A stretch of 64,000 bases of DNA from Chloroflexota bacterium (GTDB lineage Bacteria; Chloroflexota; Anaerolineae; Anaerolineales; Villigracilaceae), in contig JAJYOU010000001.1 of the NCBI GenBank assembly GCA_021795965.1, positions 62,001 to 126,000 on the forward strand, written 5' to 3'. Shown piece by piece: positions 38,950 through 47,942 of the stretch (position 1 is its first letter; each line of letters opens with the position of its first letter). The position numbers and the translations under genes were made by a program. The notes under the pieces are model-generated. The model was not told the DNA's origin and did no database searches. It saw only the letters and a program-made list of their open reading frames with translations.

Positions 38950-41031
38950 ATGAAAGAGTACACAACTGATAACCTTCGCAACATCGCTCTAGTCGCTCAT
39001 GGCGGCGCGGGAAAAACGATGATGGCGGAGGCATTTCTTCATTATACGGGCGGCACGACGCGCCTGGGGAAAATTGAAGATGGTTCCACCATCTCTGACT
39101 ATGATGAAGAAGAAATTCGACGCAAGATTTCGATTTACACCAGCGTTTTACCCATTGAATACCGTGATACAAAGATAAATCTTTTGGATACCCCCGGATT
39201 CACCGACTTCATCGGCGAAGAAATTTCTGCCTTGAGTGTCGTCGATGGGGTTATCCTGCTGATCGATTCTGTTTCTGGGGTCGAAGTAGGAAGCGAACTG
39301 GCATGGAATTATGCGGATCAGTTCAATTTACCGCGGTTCGTTGTGATCAATAAAATGGATCGCGAGAACGCGAATTTCGAAAAAGCATACGCTTCGATCG
39401 AAAATCATGCCTCCACAGCCGGAAAACGCCTGGTCAAAGTTCAACTCCCGCTGGGTGAAAAACTGGACTTTAATGGAGCGATTGATTTGATCCATATGAA
39501 AGCTTATGGCGGGGATGGCAAAAACGGAAGTGATATTCCCGCAAATTATTTGGCGGCAGCTGAAAGCTCTCACCAGGTACTGATGGAAGCGGCTGCCGAG
39601 GGAGAAGACGAGCTTCTGGAAAAGTATCTCGAAAGCGGCGAATTGAGTCAGGAAGAGCTGCTGAGGGGATTAAAGAATGTTGTAAAAAGTGGATCTTTTA
39701 TCCCAGTTTTTGTAGCTGCAGGTGGTCACGAAAAAGGGATCGGACTCATTTTGGACGCGCTGGTGGATCTCATGCCGAACCCGGCAGAGCGCCCAGCAGT
39801 CAGTGTCCACGGCAAAGATGGAGATGTATCGCTTAAACCAGTGGATAACGGATCTCCTGTTCTTTACGTCTGGAAAACCACGGCAGACCCATTTGTTGGA
39901 AAAATGACCTATTTCAAGGTGCTTTCCGGGACTGTAGCAGCCGATGTGCACCTTTGGAATAATACAAAATCGATTGACGAACGCCTGGGCGGATTGCATT
40001 TTCAGCGCGGCAAAGAACAAATCGCTATCAAGCTCATCCACGCAGGTGACCTGGGAGTGGTGTCCAAATTAAGTGTGACGGCGACAGGCGACACACTCTG
40101 TGAAAAGAACCACCCTGTGACTGTGGATGTGCCCAAATACCCAGCGCCACTTTACCGTGTGGCAGTGCATCCCAAAACTCAAGCCGATGCAGCCAAGATT
40201 TCTCCAACCCTGACCCGGCTTTGCGAGGAAGACCTGACCTTGAGCTGGGCGAACGAACATTCAACCGGTCAGACTATTCTATCAGGCATGGGCGACCAAC
40301 ATATCGATGTTGCAATCCGCCGAGCCCATACAAAATTCCAGGTTGGAATTCTAACCGAGGAACCCAAGGTGCCTTACCGAGAAGGAATCACCCGCAAAGC
40401 CAGCGCACAATACCGACATAAAAAGCAAAGCGGCGGATCCGGGCAATTCGGTGAGGTCCATCTCCGGATTGAACCCTACCTTGATGGCGATTTTGAATTT
40501 ACTGATGAATTGGTTGGGATGAACCTATCCAAATCCTACCTGCCACCGATCGAAAAAGGGATCCGCACCGCCCTGGAAAAAGGTGTTTTTGCCGGATACC
40601 CGCTGAGCAACGTCCGTGTCATTGTTTATGATGGCAAAGAACACCCTGTCGATTCAAAACCAATTGCATTTGAGACTGCTGGTCGTGAAGCTTTCAAACT
40701 GGCTGTCATGGATGCCGGTCCGGTGCTCTTTGAGCCCATCATGAATATTCATATCACCGTGCCCGATGCCAATATGGGCGATGTGATGGGTGATTTAAAT
40801 ACCCGCCGCGGACGCGTACAAGGTACTGAGACCGAACGCGGCAGAACCACCGTTAATGCCCTGGTTCCTATGGTCGAAGTGCTGCGTTACACCACTGATC
40901 TACGCTCGATCACCGGCGGACGCGGGTACTTCGCGATGGAATTGGATCACTACGATATCGTTCCGACACACCTGGCGCAACCCATCATGGAAGCACATAA
41001 GAAAGAAATGGAAGCCAAAAAAGAAGAGTAA
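38950..41031 (+). CDS. Elongation factor G-like protein (EF-G-2 type paralogue)
   Basis: G1 AHGGAGKTMM, G3 DTPGFTDF, G4 NKMD, EF-G domains III-V; departs from canonical AHIDAGKTT. Confidence 0.88.
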   Translation: MKEYTTDNLRNIALVAHGGAGKTMMAEAFLHYTGGTTRLGKIEDGSTISDYDEEEIRRKISIYTSVLPIEYRDTKINLLDTPGFTDFIGEEISALSVVDGVILLIDSVSGVEVGSELAWNYADQFNLPRFVVINKMDRENANFEKAYASIENHASTAGKRLVKVQLPLGEKLDFNGAIDLIHMKAYGGDGKNGSDIPANYLAAAESSHQVLMEAAAEGEDELLEKYLESGELSQEELLRGLKNVVKSGSFIPVFVAAGGHEKGIGLILDALVDLMPNPAERPAVSVHGKDGDVSLKPVDNGSPVLYVWKTTADPFVGKMTYFKVLSGTVAADVHLWNNTKSIDERLGGLHFQRGKEQIAIKLIHAGDLGVVSKLSVTATGDTLCEKNHPVTVDVPKYPAPLYRVAVHPKTQADAAKISPTLTRLCEEDLTLSWANEHSTGQTILSGMGDQHIDVAIRRAHTKFQVGILTEEPKVPYREGITRKASAQYRHKKQSGGSGQFGEVHLRIEPYLDGDFEFTDELVGMNLSKSYLPPIEKGIRTALEKGVFAGYPLSNVRVIVYDGKEHPVDSKPIAFETAGREAFKLAVMDAGPVLFEPIMNIHITVPDANMGDVMGDLNTRRGRVQGTETERGRTTVNALVPMVEVLRYTTDLRSITGGRGYFAMELDHYDIVPTHLAQPIMEAHKKEMEAKKEE

Positions 41032-41049
41032 TCATCCGATTGCAGGAAA

Positions 41050-41083
41050 AGAGGGAGCTTCAAAAAGCTCTCTCTTTTTTTAT
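41050..41083 (+). terminator. Intrinsic terminator after the EF-G-like gene
   Basis: GAGGGAGCTT-caaa-AAGCTCTCTC followed by a T-run. Confidence 0.85.
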
Positions 41084-41107
41084 TTACGATCATTTTAGTC
41101 CAATTAC

Positions 41108-41135
41108 TTGACATTATACAGGAATCATGTAAAAT
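41108..41135 (+). promoter_or_regulatory. Promoter of the cysK leader
   Basis: TTGACA (41108-41113), 16-bp spacer, TAAAAT (41130-41135). Confidence 0.75.
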
Positions 41136-41142
41136 GATTCAA

Positions 41143-41196
41143 ATGAAAAATTACCTGGTTGAATTAAAGTGCTTGTGTCAAAGGCGGAGCTCGTAA
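41143..41196 (+). CDS. Putative cysteine leader peptide, 17 aa (not in ORF track)
   Basis: ATG AAA AAT TAC CTG GTT GAA TTA AAG TGC TTG TGT CAA AGG CGG AGC TCG TAA = MKNYLVELKCLCQRRSS; starts about 8 nt after the -10, contains Cys-Leu-Cys, and is followed by a terminator and cysK. Confidence 0.65.
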   Translation: MKNYLVELKCLCQRRSS

Positions 41197-41299
41197 ACCG
41201 TCTTCAGGCGATTTAAACTGACAGTCAACTGCTAAAAGACGGGCATCGAACTCCGCATGTGGATGAAAAGACATGGTGTTTGATCACCGGTCTTTTTTT
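41184..41299 (+). promoter_or_regulatory. cysK attenuator: nested stems plus intrinsic terminator
   Basis: GCGGAG(41184-41189)/CTCCGC(41251-41256); CCGTCTT(41198-41204)/AAGACGG(41236-41242); terminator AAAAGACATGGTG-tttgat-CACCGGTCTTTTTTT (41266-41299). Confidence 0.65.
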
Positions 41300-41362
41300 G
41301 TTAAGCAGTTGACTGATTTTTTTAATCAATCCAATATCAATTCAAATAACAGGAAACAATCC

Positions 41363-42298
41363 ATGAAAATCGCAAACGATATCACTGACCTGATTGGGAA
41401 CACCCCACTGGTCAGATTGAACAAGATAAGCAGCGGAGCAAAAGCCGAAATCGTCGCCAAACTTGAATTTCTAAACCCGGCACACAGCGTCAAGGATCGG
41501 ATTGGTTTCGCCATGATCGACAGCGCTGAAAAATCAGGTCAACTGAACCACGACAAGATCATCATCGAACCAACCAGTGGAAATACAGGGATTGCATTGG
41601 CAATGGTGGGCGCCGCCAAAGGCTACAAGGTCATCCTGACCATGCCTGAAACGATGTCCAAGGAACGCAGGATGCTATTAAAAGCTTACGGAGCGGAACT
41701 AATCCTGACACCAGGCGCGAGCGGGATGGATGGTTCGATCAGGAAGGCTATTGAACTGCGGGACTCTGATCCGGAAAAATATTTTCTGCCGCAGCAATTT
41801 GAAAATCCCGCAAACCCGCAAATCCACCGGGCGACCACAGCCGAAGAAATATGGCGCGACACCGATGGCAAAGTGGATTTTGTCGTGGCGGGTGTGGGAA
41901 CTGGTGGAACAATCACCGGGATTGCCGAGGTCCTCAAAGGCAGGAAAAAAACGTTCAAAGCGATTGCCGTTGAACCTGCCTCATCCGCCGTACTTTCTGG
42001 CGGGACAAAAGGCGCCCATAAAATCATGGGAATTGGCGCGGGGTTTGTTCCGGGCGTGCTGAATACCGGTATCATCGATGAAATTATCCAGGTGAGAGAC
42101 GATGATGCGATCCAGACCGCAAGGCGATTGGCAACAGAAGAAGGATTGCTGACCGGTATTTCTGCTGGCGCAGCCACCTGGGCGGCAATACAGGTGGCTA
42201 ACCGCGATGAAAATTCGGGAAAAATGATTGTTGTGATTATTCCGGATTTTGGTGAACGTTATCTCAGCACGGCTTTATACGCTCACCTGGCAGAATAA
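41363..42298 (+). CDS. cysK: Cysteine synthase (O-acetylserine sulfhydrylase)
   Basis: [21 protein letters not shown] (PLP Lys), [23 protein letters not shown] at 41363 after AGGAAA is preferred; the track start at 41273 lies inside the terminator. Confidence 0.92.
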   Translation: MKIANDITDLIGNTPLVRLNKISSGAKAEIVAKLEFLNPAHSVKDRIGFAMIDSAEKSGQLNHDKIIIEPTSGNTGIALAMVGAAKGYKVILTMPETMSKERRMLLKAYGAELILTPGASGMDGSIRKAIELRDSDPEKYFLPQQFENPANPQIHRATTAEEIWRDTDGKVDFVVAGVGTGGTITGIAEVLKGRKKTFKAIAVEPASSAVLSGGTKGAHKIMGIGAGFVPGVLNTGIIDEIIQVRDDDAIQTARRLATEEGLLTGISAGAATWAAIQVANRDENSGKMIVVIIPDFGERYLSTALYAHLAE

Positions 42299-42311
42299 TT
42301 TAAAAATAAAC

Positions 42312-42343
42312 CCTCCTGCTGAACCTAATGGAACAGCAGGAGG
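42312..42343 (+). promoter_or_regulatory. Hairpin overlapping the AGGAGG ribosome-binding region of cysE
   Basis: CCTCCTGCTG-aacctaatggaa-CAGCAGGAGG, a 10-bp perfect stem ending immediately before ATG 42344. Confidence 0.65.
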
Positions 42344-43117
42344 ATGGAGGCAGGCATGGCAAGCAACACCATTTTAATTAAAAGAAAATCCCCAGGGATT
42401 TTACGTTATTTTTCAATGATCCGGCTTGACGTAATCTCCGCCCTTGAACGGGACCCGGCAGCCCAGTCTTCACTGGAAATACTATTACTTTATCCGGGGC
42501 TGCATGCAGTCTGGATCCACCGCATTTCCCATTGGCTGTGGCAGGCAGAAATCAAGCTGCCAGCACGCTGGCTCTCGCAAATGGCGCGCTGGCTGACAGG
42601 GATTGAAATTCATCCCGGTGCCGAAATTGGCGAAGGTCTTTTCATCGATCACGGCATGGGAGTGGTGATTGGGGAGACAGCAATCATCGGCAGGGACGTC
42701 ACTCTTTATCACGGTGTGACGTTGGGAGGCACCAATCTCGAAAAGGGTAAGCGCCACCCGACGATTGGAGACAGGGTGACGATCGGCGCCGGGGCAAAAG
42801 TGCTGGGGAATATCATCATCGGCTCGGACAGCCGGGTGGGAGCGAATGCCGTCGTGGTGAAATCCGTGCCTGAAAATTCGGTCGTCATCGGCGTTCCCGG
42901 TCAAATTGTGCGGCGGGCACAGCCCCACCATGCAAATGACGCTCCAGACCTGAACCACACGACGATGCCAGATGTTTTGGGAAAAACACTGAAGGAATTA
43001 CTTGAGAGGGTCGACCAGTTGGAGAATCTGACCAAGGGAGGGGCGAATCTTCCAGCGCAACATATTCACACCCCGCAAAATGATGACTGCTGGGAAGGGA
43101 TTGATTTTGCAATTTAA
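42344..43117 (+). CDS. cysE: Serine O-acetyltransferase (alternative start 42356)
   Basis: Hexapeptide repeats: [57 protein letters not shown]. Confidence 0.9.
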   Translation: MEAGMASNTILIKRKSPGILRYFSMIRLDVISALERDPAAQSSLEILLLYPGLHAVWIHRISHWLWQAEIKLPARWLSQMARWLTGIEIHPGAEIGEGLFIDHGMGVVIGETAIIGRDVTLYHGVTLGGTNLEKGKRHPTIGDRVTIGAGAKVLGNIIIGSDSRVGANAVVVKSVPENSVVIGVPGQIVRRAQPHHANDAPDLNHTTMPDVLGKTLKELLERVDQLENLTKGGANLPAQHIHTPQNDDCWEGIDFAI

Positions 43118-43160
43118 GATTTGCCAACCCGGGAAGAGGAAAATGAGGTAAGATTTTTAA

Positions 43161-43433
43161 ATGGCGACGTTGCGTGTACCTGCCCTGATGAAGATGTATA
43201 TCGGCAATCAAAGCGAAGTCACCCTGCAGGGGACGACCGTGGCTGAAACATTGAACGACCTCATTTTCCGGTACCCGGCGATCAAATTTCACTTATACGA
43301 TGATCATGGTGAATTGCGGCGGCATATCAACTTGTTTGTCAATGAGGTGAATATTAAGGATCTGAACGGAATCCAGACCCCGATCTGCGATTTCGACCGG
43401 CTGATTCTGCTCCCGTCCATTTCGGGAGGATAG
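43161..43433 (+). CDS. MoaD/ThiS-family sulfur carrier protein (CysO-like)
   Basis: 90 aa beta-grasp protein; VNEVNIKDL...LILLPSISGG with C-terminal Gly-Gly. Confidence 0.88.
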   Translation: MATLRVPALMKMYIGNQSEVTLQGTTVAETLNDLIFRYPAIKFHLYDDHGELRRHINLFVNEVNIKDLNGIQTPICDFDRLILLPSISGG

Positions 43434-43461
43434 ACCAGTAATTGGAACAGGAAACGGATCG

Positions 43462-44616
43462 ATGAATCCAGAATTATCCCATGAAGAAATCCAGCGTTAT
43501 TCAAGACATATCCTGATTCCGGATGTGGGTCTTGAAGGTCAACGCAAATTGAAGGCGGCATCGATCCTGGTGATTGGCAGCGGCGGACTCGGTTCTCCCG
43601 TTTCACTTTACCTGGCTGCGGCAGGTATTGGGCATCTTGGACTGGTGGATTATGATCGGGTGGATGAAACCAATCTGCAGCGACAAATCGTTCACGGCAG
43701 TTCCAACATTGGCGATTTTAAGGTAGACAGCGCGCGCAGCCGGCTGACAGATCTCAACCCCAATATTCAGATCGACACTTACAACACCCCCTTCACCTCG
43801 GAAAACGCCCTCGGGATCGCAAAAAATTATGACATTTTAATTGACGGGACGGATAATTTCCCGACGCGCTACCTTTCAAACGATGTGGCTGTGATGTTGG
43901 GCATACCGAATGTCTACGGGTCCATTTTCAGGTTTGACGGGCAGGCAAGCGTGTTTTACGCAAAAAAAGGACCGTGTTACCGGTGTCTCTTCCCTGAACC
44001 GCCACCCCCAGGCATGGTACCCAGCTGCGGAGTAGGCGGTGTGCTGGGTGTGCTGCCGGGCATCATCGGAACGATCCAGGCAACCGAAGCATTGAAACTG
44101 GTGCTTGGAATCGGTGACCCACTGATTGGGAGACTCCTGCTTTTCAATGCGCTGGATATGTCTTTTGATTTTGTGACCCTGAAAAAGAATCCAAAATGCA
44201 GGGTGTGCGGTCCGAATGCAGACATCAAGGAATTAATTGATTATGATGAATTTTGCGGAGTTCCTGGTCACCAGCATGAGGATGAACCCAATTTAGCTAA
44301 TGGGCAAATCACAGCCGTTGAGCTGGAAAAAGCCCTGGCTGGGAAAAACCCTCCACTGCTGCTGGATGTGAGGGAGCCGCATGAACTGGAAATCTCGGCA
44401 TTAACGGGCGCGGTAAATATCCCGCTCGGCGGGTTGGCTGGCAGACTTGCGGAGCTGGATCCAGGGCGGGAAATGGTCGTGTTTTGCAAAACAGGGATAC
44501 GCTCGCAAAGAGCCCTGGACTTACTGGCTGCAGCCGGTTTTAAGCGGGTAAAGAACCTCAAGGGTGGTATTAATTCATGGGCAGAGGATGTTGATCCGCG
44601 TCTGCCAGTTTATTAA
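43462..44616 (+). CDS. MoeB/ThiF-family adenylyltransferase with C-terminal rhodanese domain (MoeZ-like)
   Basis: RYSRHILIPDVGLEGQRKL, VIGSGGLGSPVSLYLAAAG, CxxC pairs, rhodanese active-site VVFCKTGIRSQRA. Confidence 0.9.
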   Translation: MNPELSHEEIQRYSRHILIPDVGLEGQRKLKAASILVIGSGGLGSPVSLYLAAAGIGHLGLVDYDRVDETNLQRQIVHGSSNIGDFKVDSARSRLTDLNPNIQIDTYNTPFTSENALGIAKNYDILIDGTDNFPTRYLSNDVAVMLGIPNVYGSIFRFDGQASVFYAKKGPCYRCLFPEPPPPGMVPSCGVGGVLGVLPGIIGTIQATEALKLVLGIGDPLIGRLLLFNALDMSFDFVTLKKNPKCRVCGPNADIKELIDYDEFCGVPGHQHEDEPNLANGQITAVELEKALAGKNPPLLLDVREPHELEISALTGAVNIPLGGLAGRLAELDPGREMVVFCKTGIRSQRALDLLAAAGFKRVKNLKGGINSWAEDVDPRLPVY

Positions 44617-45074
44617 TTTTCAGGATGAGATTAATATAATTGTGCAAGATTCTTGGTTAATATTAAACACAATAATTTATTGGTTTGAAAATTTGACCGG
44701 TCCGAAAAACCTTCCCAATTAACTTTTAATTTTAAGTAGAAACTGAACGCCAGCTCGGATCCAGACTTTTGGATAAGCAACTTGACGGAAGCTGCCAGGG
44801 GTGAAAATAATACAGTCAAGCGGCATATTTATTGGGAAAGGCGATCAAAACAAGTGACCCTTTTATTCCCCTTGAAAGAAATCACAAGAGGAAAAATTTT
44901 GGCAATTAAATACTGGGCTGGTTTTTGCCACAAAAAAGGTCTTGAAAAAATAATCAATTTTTAACCGGATCCTTTAATTCGAGCGAAGAACCTGTTAATC
45001 CAAGAAGAATCAGGGTTTAGCAGGAACCCGAATCCAAAAATTGCCGGTTTTTTTGAGCAATTTCGGGCTGGGTA

Positions 45075-45102
45075 TTGACACATTTCATCCGGGTGGTAAA
45101 AT
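45075..45102 (+). promoter_or_regulatory. Promoter of the argG leader
   Basis: TTGACA (45075-45080), 16-bp spacer, TAAAAT (45097-45102). Confidence 0.75.
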
Positions 45103-45112
45103 AGCCGACTAT

Positions 45113-45208
45113 ATGTTCAATTTGGTGATTATTCTCCGTGCACGTCGTCCGTATTTCTCTGCCGTCTTTGAAGGTCAGGGTAGTTCATCGTGGATGACGA
45201 GCCAGTGA
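45113..45208 (+). CDS. Putative arginine leader peptide, 31 aa (not in ORF track)
   Basis: ATG TTC AAT TTG GTG ATT ATT CTC CGT GCA CGT CGT CCG ... CAG TGA = MFNLVIILRARRPYFSAVFEGQGSSSWMTSQ; three Arg codons in four (CGT GCA CGT CGT); about 10 nt after the -10; followed by a terminator and argG. Confidence 0.65.
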   Translation: MFNLVIILRARRPYFSAVFEGQGSSSWMTSQ

Positions 45209-45266
45209 AATAACCGGCTCAAGCGTAAACCAGGCGACCCTCCTTCTTTGGTGGGTCGCTTTTTTT
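45143..45266 (+). promoter_or_regulatory. argG attenuator: alternative stems and intrinsic terminator
   Basis: CGTCGTCC(45143-45150)/GGATGACG(45192-45199); GAGCC(45199-45203)/GGCTC(45216-45220); terminator GCGACCC-tccttctttggt-GGGTCGC + TTTTTTT (45234-45266). Confidence 0.65.
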
Positions 45267-45290
45267 AATTATTTTTTCTAAGGAGATGTT

Positions 45291-46562
45291 ATGAATACAA
45301 AGCAAAAAACGCAGGTAAAGAAAGTTGTTCTGGCATATTCAGGGGGACTGGATACATCGGTGATCGTGCCCTGGCTCAAGGAAAATTATGGCTGCGAAGT
45401 CATCTGCTTTTGCGCCAACGTCGGACAGGGAGACGAAGACCTGACCCTGCTGGAAAAGAAAGCCATCCAGAGCGGCGCCAGCAAATTGATCACGCATGAC
45501 ATGCGCGAAGAATTTGCGTCAGATTATCTATTTCCAATGCTTAAATCAGGAGCGGTTTACGAGCACAAGTACCTGCTGGGCACATCCATCGCCCGCCCGT
45601 TGATCGCCAAACACCTGGTGGATGTTGCACACCAGGAAGGCGCGGATGCAATCGCTCACGGCGCCACTGGTAAAGGGAATGACCAGGTCCGCTTTGAGCT
45701 GACGGTAATGGCACTTGACCCGCGCCTGAAAATCATCGCGCCCTGGCGGGAATGGGACATCCGCTCCCGCGAGGATGCGATTGCTTATGCAGCCAAGCAC
45801 AATGTCCCGGTCACTGCAACCATCAAATCAATTTACAGCCGAGATTCCAATTTATGGCACATATCGCATGAAGGCGGGCTGCTCGAAAATCCATGGAACG
45901 AACCCGAGGAATCCATGTACCAGATGAGCACCTCGCCCGAAAACGCCCCTGAAGAAGGGGAGTACCTCACGATTGATTTCGTGACAGGCAACCCGGTGGC
46001 AGTCAATGGTGAAAAACTTTCACCTGCCAAATTGATTGAGCGCTTGAATGCCATTGGCGGCAATCACGGCATTGGCAGGGTGGACCTAGTAGAAAACCGA
46101 CTTGTCGGCATGAAATCTCACGGCGTTTACGAAACCCCCGGTGGAACCATCCTTCTTTTTTCTCACCGCGACCTCGAATCGCTCGTTCTCGACCGCGATA
46201 CCAGCCATTTTAAAGAAATCGTCGCAGTGAAATACACCGAACTGGTTTACAACGGTCAATGGTTCACCCCATTGAGGGAAGCCATTGATGCATTTGTCAA
46301 TTCGACCCAAGGACCTGTGACCGGCACGGTACGGCTCAAGCTGTATAAGGGCAACATCATCTCTGCCGGCAGGGAATCCAAATTTTCACTTTACCGCGAA
46401 GATTTTGCCACCTTTGGTGAAGAAGATGTATACGACCAGAGCCAGGCAGAGGGTTTCATTCGCCTGTTTGGCTTGAGCATGAAGGTCCGCGCTCTCAATG
46501 GACTGCCAGTTTCGGGGCTGGACATGCCTCAGCCTGATTACAGCCGATTCAAGAGAGATTAA
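45291..46562 (+). CDS. argG: Argininosuccinate synthase
   Basis: [42 protein letters not shown] ribosome-binding context. Confidence 0.95.
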   Translation: MNTKQKTQVKKVVLAYSGGLDTSVIVPWLKENYGCEVICFCANVGQGDEDLTLLEKKAIQSGASKLITHDMREEFASDYLFPMLKSGAVYEHKYLLGTSIARPLIAKHLVDVAHQEGADAIAHGATGKGNDQVRFELTVMALDPRLKIIAPWREWDIRSREDAIAYAAKHNVPVTATIKSIYSRDSNLWHISHEGGLLENPWNEPEESMYQMSTSPENAPEEGEYLTIDFVTGNPVAVNGEKLSPAKLIERLNAIGGNHGIGRVDLVENRLVGMKSHGVYETPGGTILLFSHRDLESLVLDRDTSHFKEIVAVKYTELVYNGQWFTPLREAIDAFVNSTQGPVTGTVRLKLYKGNIISAGRESKFSLYREDFATFGEEDVYDQSQAEGFIRLFGLSMKVRALNGLPVSGLDMPQPDYSRFKRD

Positions 46563-46564
46563 TC

Positions 46565-47938
46565 ATGACACTATGGGGCGGCCGCTTCAGCGGCAAACTT
46601 GAAGAAAACGCCTGGAACCTGAATACATCCTTGCCTGTGGACAAACGGATGGCGATTCAGGATGTGGATGGCAGCCTGGCTTGGGCAGCCGCCCTGGTTC
46701 AATCCGGTATTTTAACCGGGGAGGAGTATGAGCAAATCTGCAACGGTCTGACGGTGATCAAACAAGAATTCAGCGAGCAGAATTTTCTTTTCATGGATGG
46801 AGATGAAGATATTCACAGCGCGGTGGAAAGGCGGCTGACCGAACTCGTTGGAGATGCCGCCCGGAAACTTCACACTGGTCGCAGCCGGAATGACCAGGTC
46901 TCGACCGATTTTCGGCTGTGGATGATGGCTGCCAGACCAAGGCTGATCAGTCAAATCAAACTTGTTCAGCTCAGTCTCCTGGAAAAGGCGGAAAACGCCG
47001 GCGAAACCTACATGCCTGGATATACCCATCTGCAACGCGCGCAACCGGTCCTGCTGGCGCACTGGTGGATGAGCCATTTTTGGCCACTGGCACGCGATGT
47101 GGAACGGCTGGATTCCCTCGAAAAACGCATCTCCATATTGCCGCTCGGCTGCGGTGCCCTGGCTGGCACGAGCCTGGATGTGGACCGGGAAGCCTTGGCC
47201 GAAAAGCTTGGTTTTGAGAAAGCTGCCCCCAACAGCATGGACTCGGTCTCTGACCGGGATTTTGCGGCTGAATTTCTCTTTTGTGCCTCAATGATTGGCA
47301 TCCACCTCAGCAAACTTGCCGAACAAATGGTTTTGTTCAACAGCTCGGAATTCGGTTTTTTTGAATTATCCGACGAATATTCGACCGGCTCAAGCTTGAT
47401 GCCGCAGAAAAAGAACCCGGACACATTTGAATTGACGCGGGGAAAATCCGGAGTCTTGATCGGTCTGCTGACAGGTTTGCTGACCACGTTGAAGGGTTTG
47501 CCATCCACCTACGATAAGGATTTACAGGAAGACAAAGCCCCAGTCTTCGCCGCTTACGACACTCTCATGCTGCTCTTACCCGTGCTGGCAGGCGGAATTC
47601 GGACCGTCAGCGCGAAGACCAAAAGGATGGAAGGAGCGGTCGATTCATTCATGATGGCGACCGACCTGGCGGATTACCTGGTGGATCGAGGTATTCCTTT
47701 CAGGGAAACCCATTCCATCGTCGGGAAAGCCGTCCGGATGGCAATTGAGCTGGGCAGCGGTCTGGATGGATTGACATTGGATCAGTACAAAAGCATTCAT
47801 CCAGCATTTGAGCCCGACCTATATCAAGCCCTTAATCCTTTGGAATCGATCAGGAAAAGGAAAGCCCTGGGGGGCACCGCACCTGAAGCGGTTCAATATC
47901 AAATTCAACAAGCTCGATCATCTCTTAAAGGAGAGTAA
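46565..47938 (+). CDS. argH: Argininosuccinate lyase
   Basis: LWGGRFSGKLEE, HTGRSRNDQVSTDFRLW, GSSLMPQKKNPD. Confidence 0.95.
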   Translation: MTLWGGRFSGKLEENAWNLNTSLPVDKRMAIQDVDGSLAWAAALVQSGILTGEEYEQICNGLTVIKQEFSEQNFLFMDGDEDIHSAVERRLTELVGDAARKLHTGRSRNDQVSTDFRLWMMAARPRLISQIKLVQLSLLEKAENAGETYMPGYTHLQRAQPVLLAHWWMSHFWPLARDVERLDSLEKRISILPLGCGALAGTSLDVDREALAEKLGFEKAAPNSMDSVSDRDFAAEFLFCASMIGIHLSKLAEQMVLFNSSEFGFFELSDEYSTGSSLMPQKKNPDTFELTRGKSGVLIGLLTGLLTTLKGLPSTYDKDLQEDKAPVFAAYDTLMLLLPVLAGGIRTVSAKTKRMEGAVDSFMMATDLADYLVDRGIPFRETHSIVGKAVRMAIELGSGLDGLTLDQYKSIHPAFEPDLYQALNPLESIRKRKALGGTAPEAVQYQIQQARSSLKGE

Positions 47939-47942
47939 AACC

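Noticed and set aside
41142-41299. Known metabolite riboswitch (SAM, T-box or similar) upstream of cysK
   Set aside because: None of the familiar conserved motifs (S-box core, T-box AGGGUGGNACCGCG) could be found; the Cys-containing leader ORF explains the region better.
41273-41362. Extended cysK N-terminus in the ORF track
   Set aside because: Start lies inside the intrinsic terminator; ATG 41363 has AGGAAA upstream and the normal CysK N-terminus.
44782-44964. 60-aa plus-strand ORF in the moeZ-argG intergenic region
   Set aside because: No ribosome-binding site or homology seen; too short to support.
45109-45266. T-box leader upstream of argG
   Set aside because: GGTGGGTCGC superficially resembles a T-box sequence but belongs to the terminator 3' arm; no specifier-loop architecture seen.
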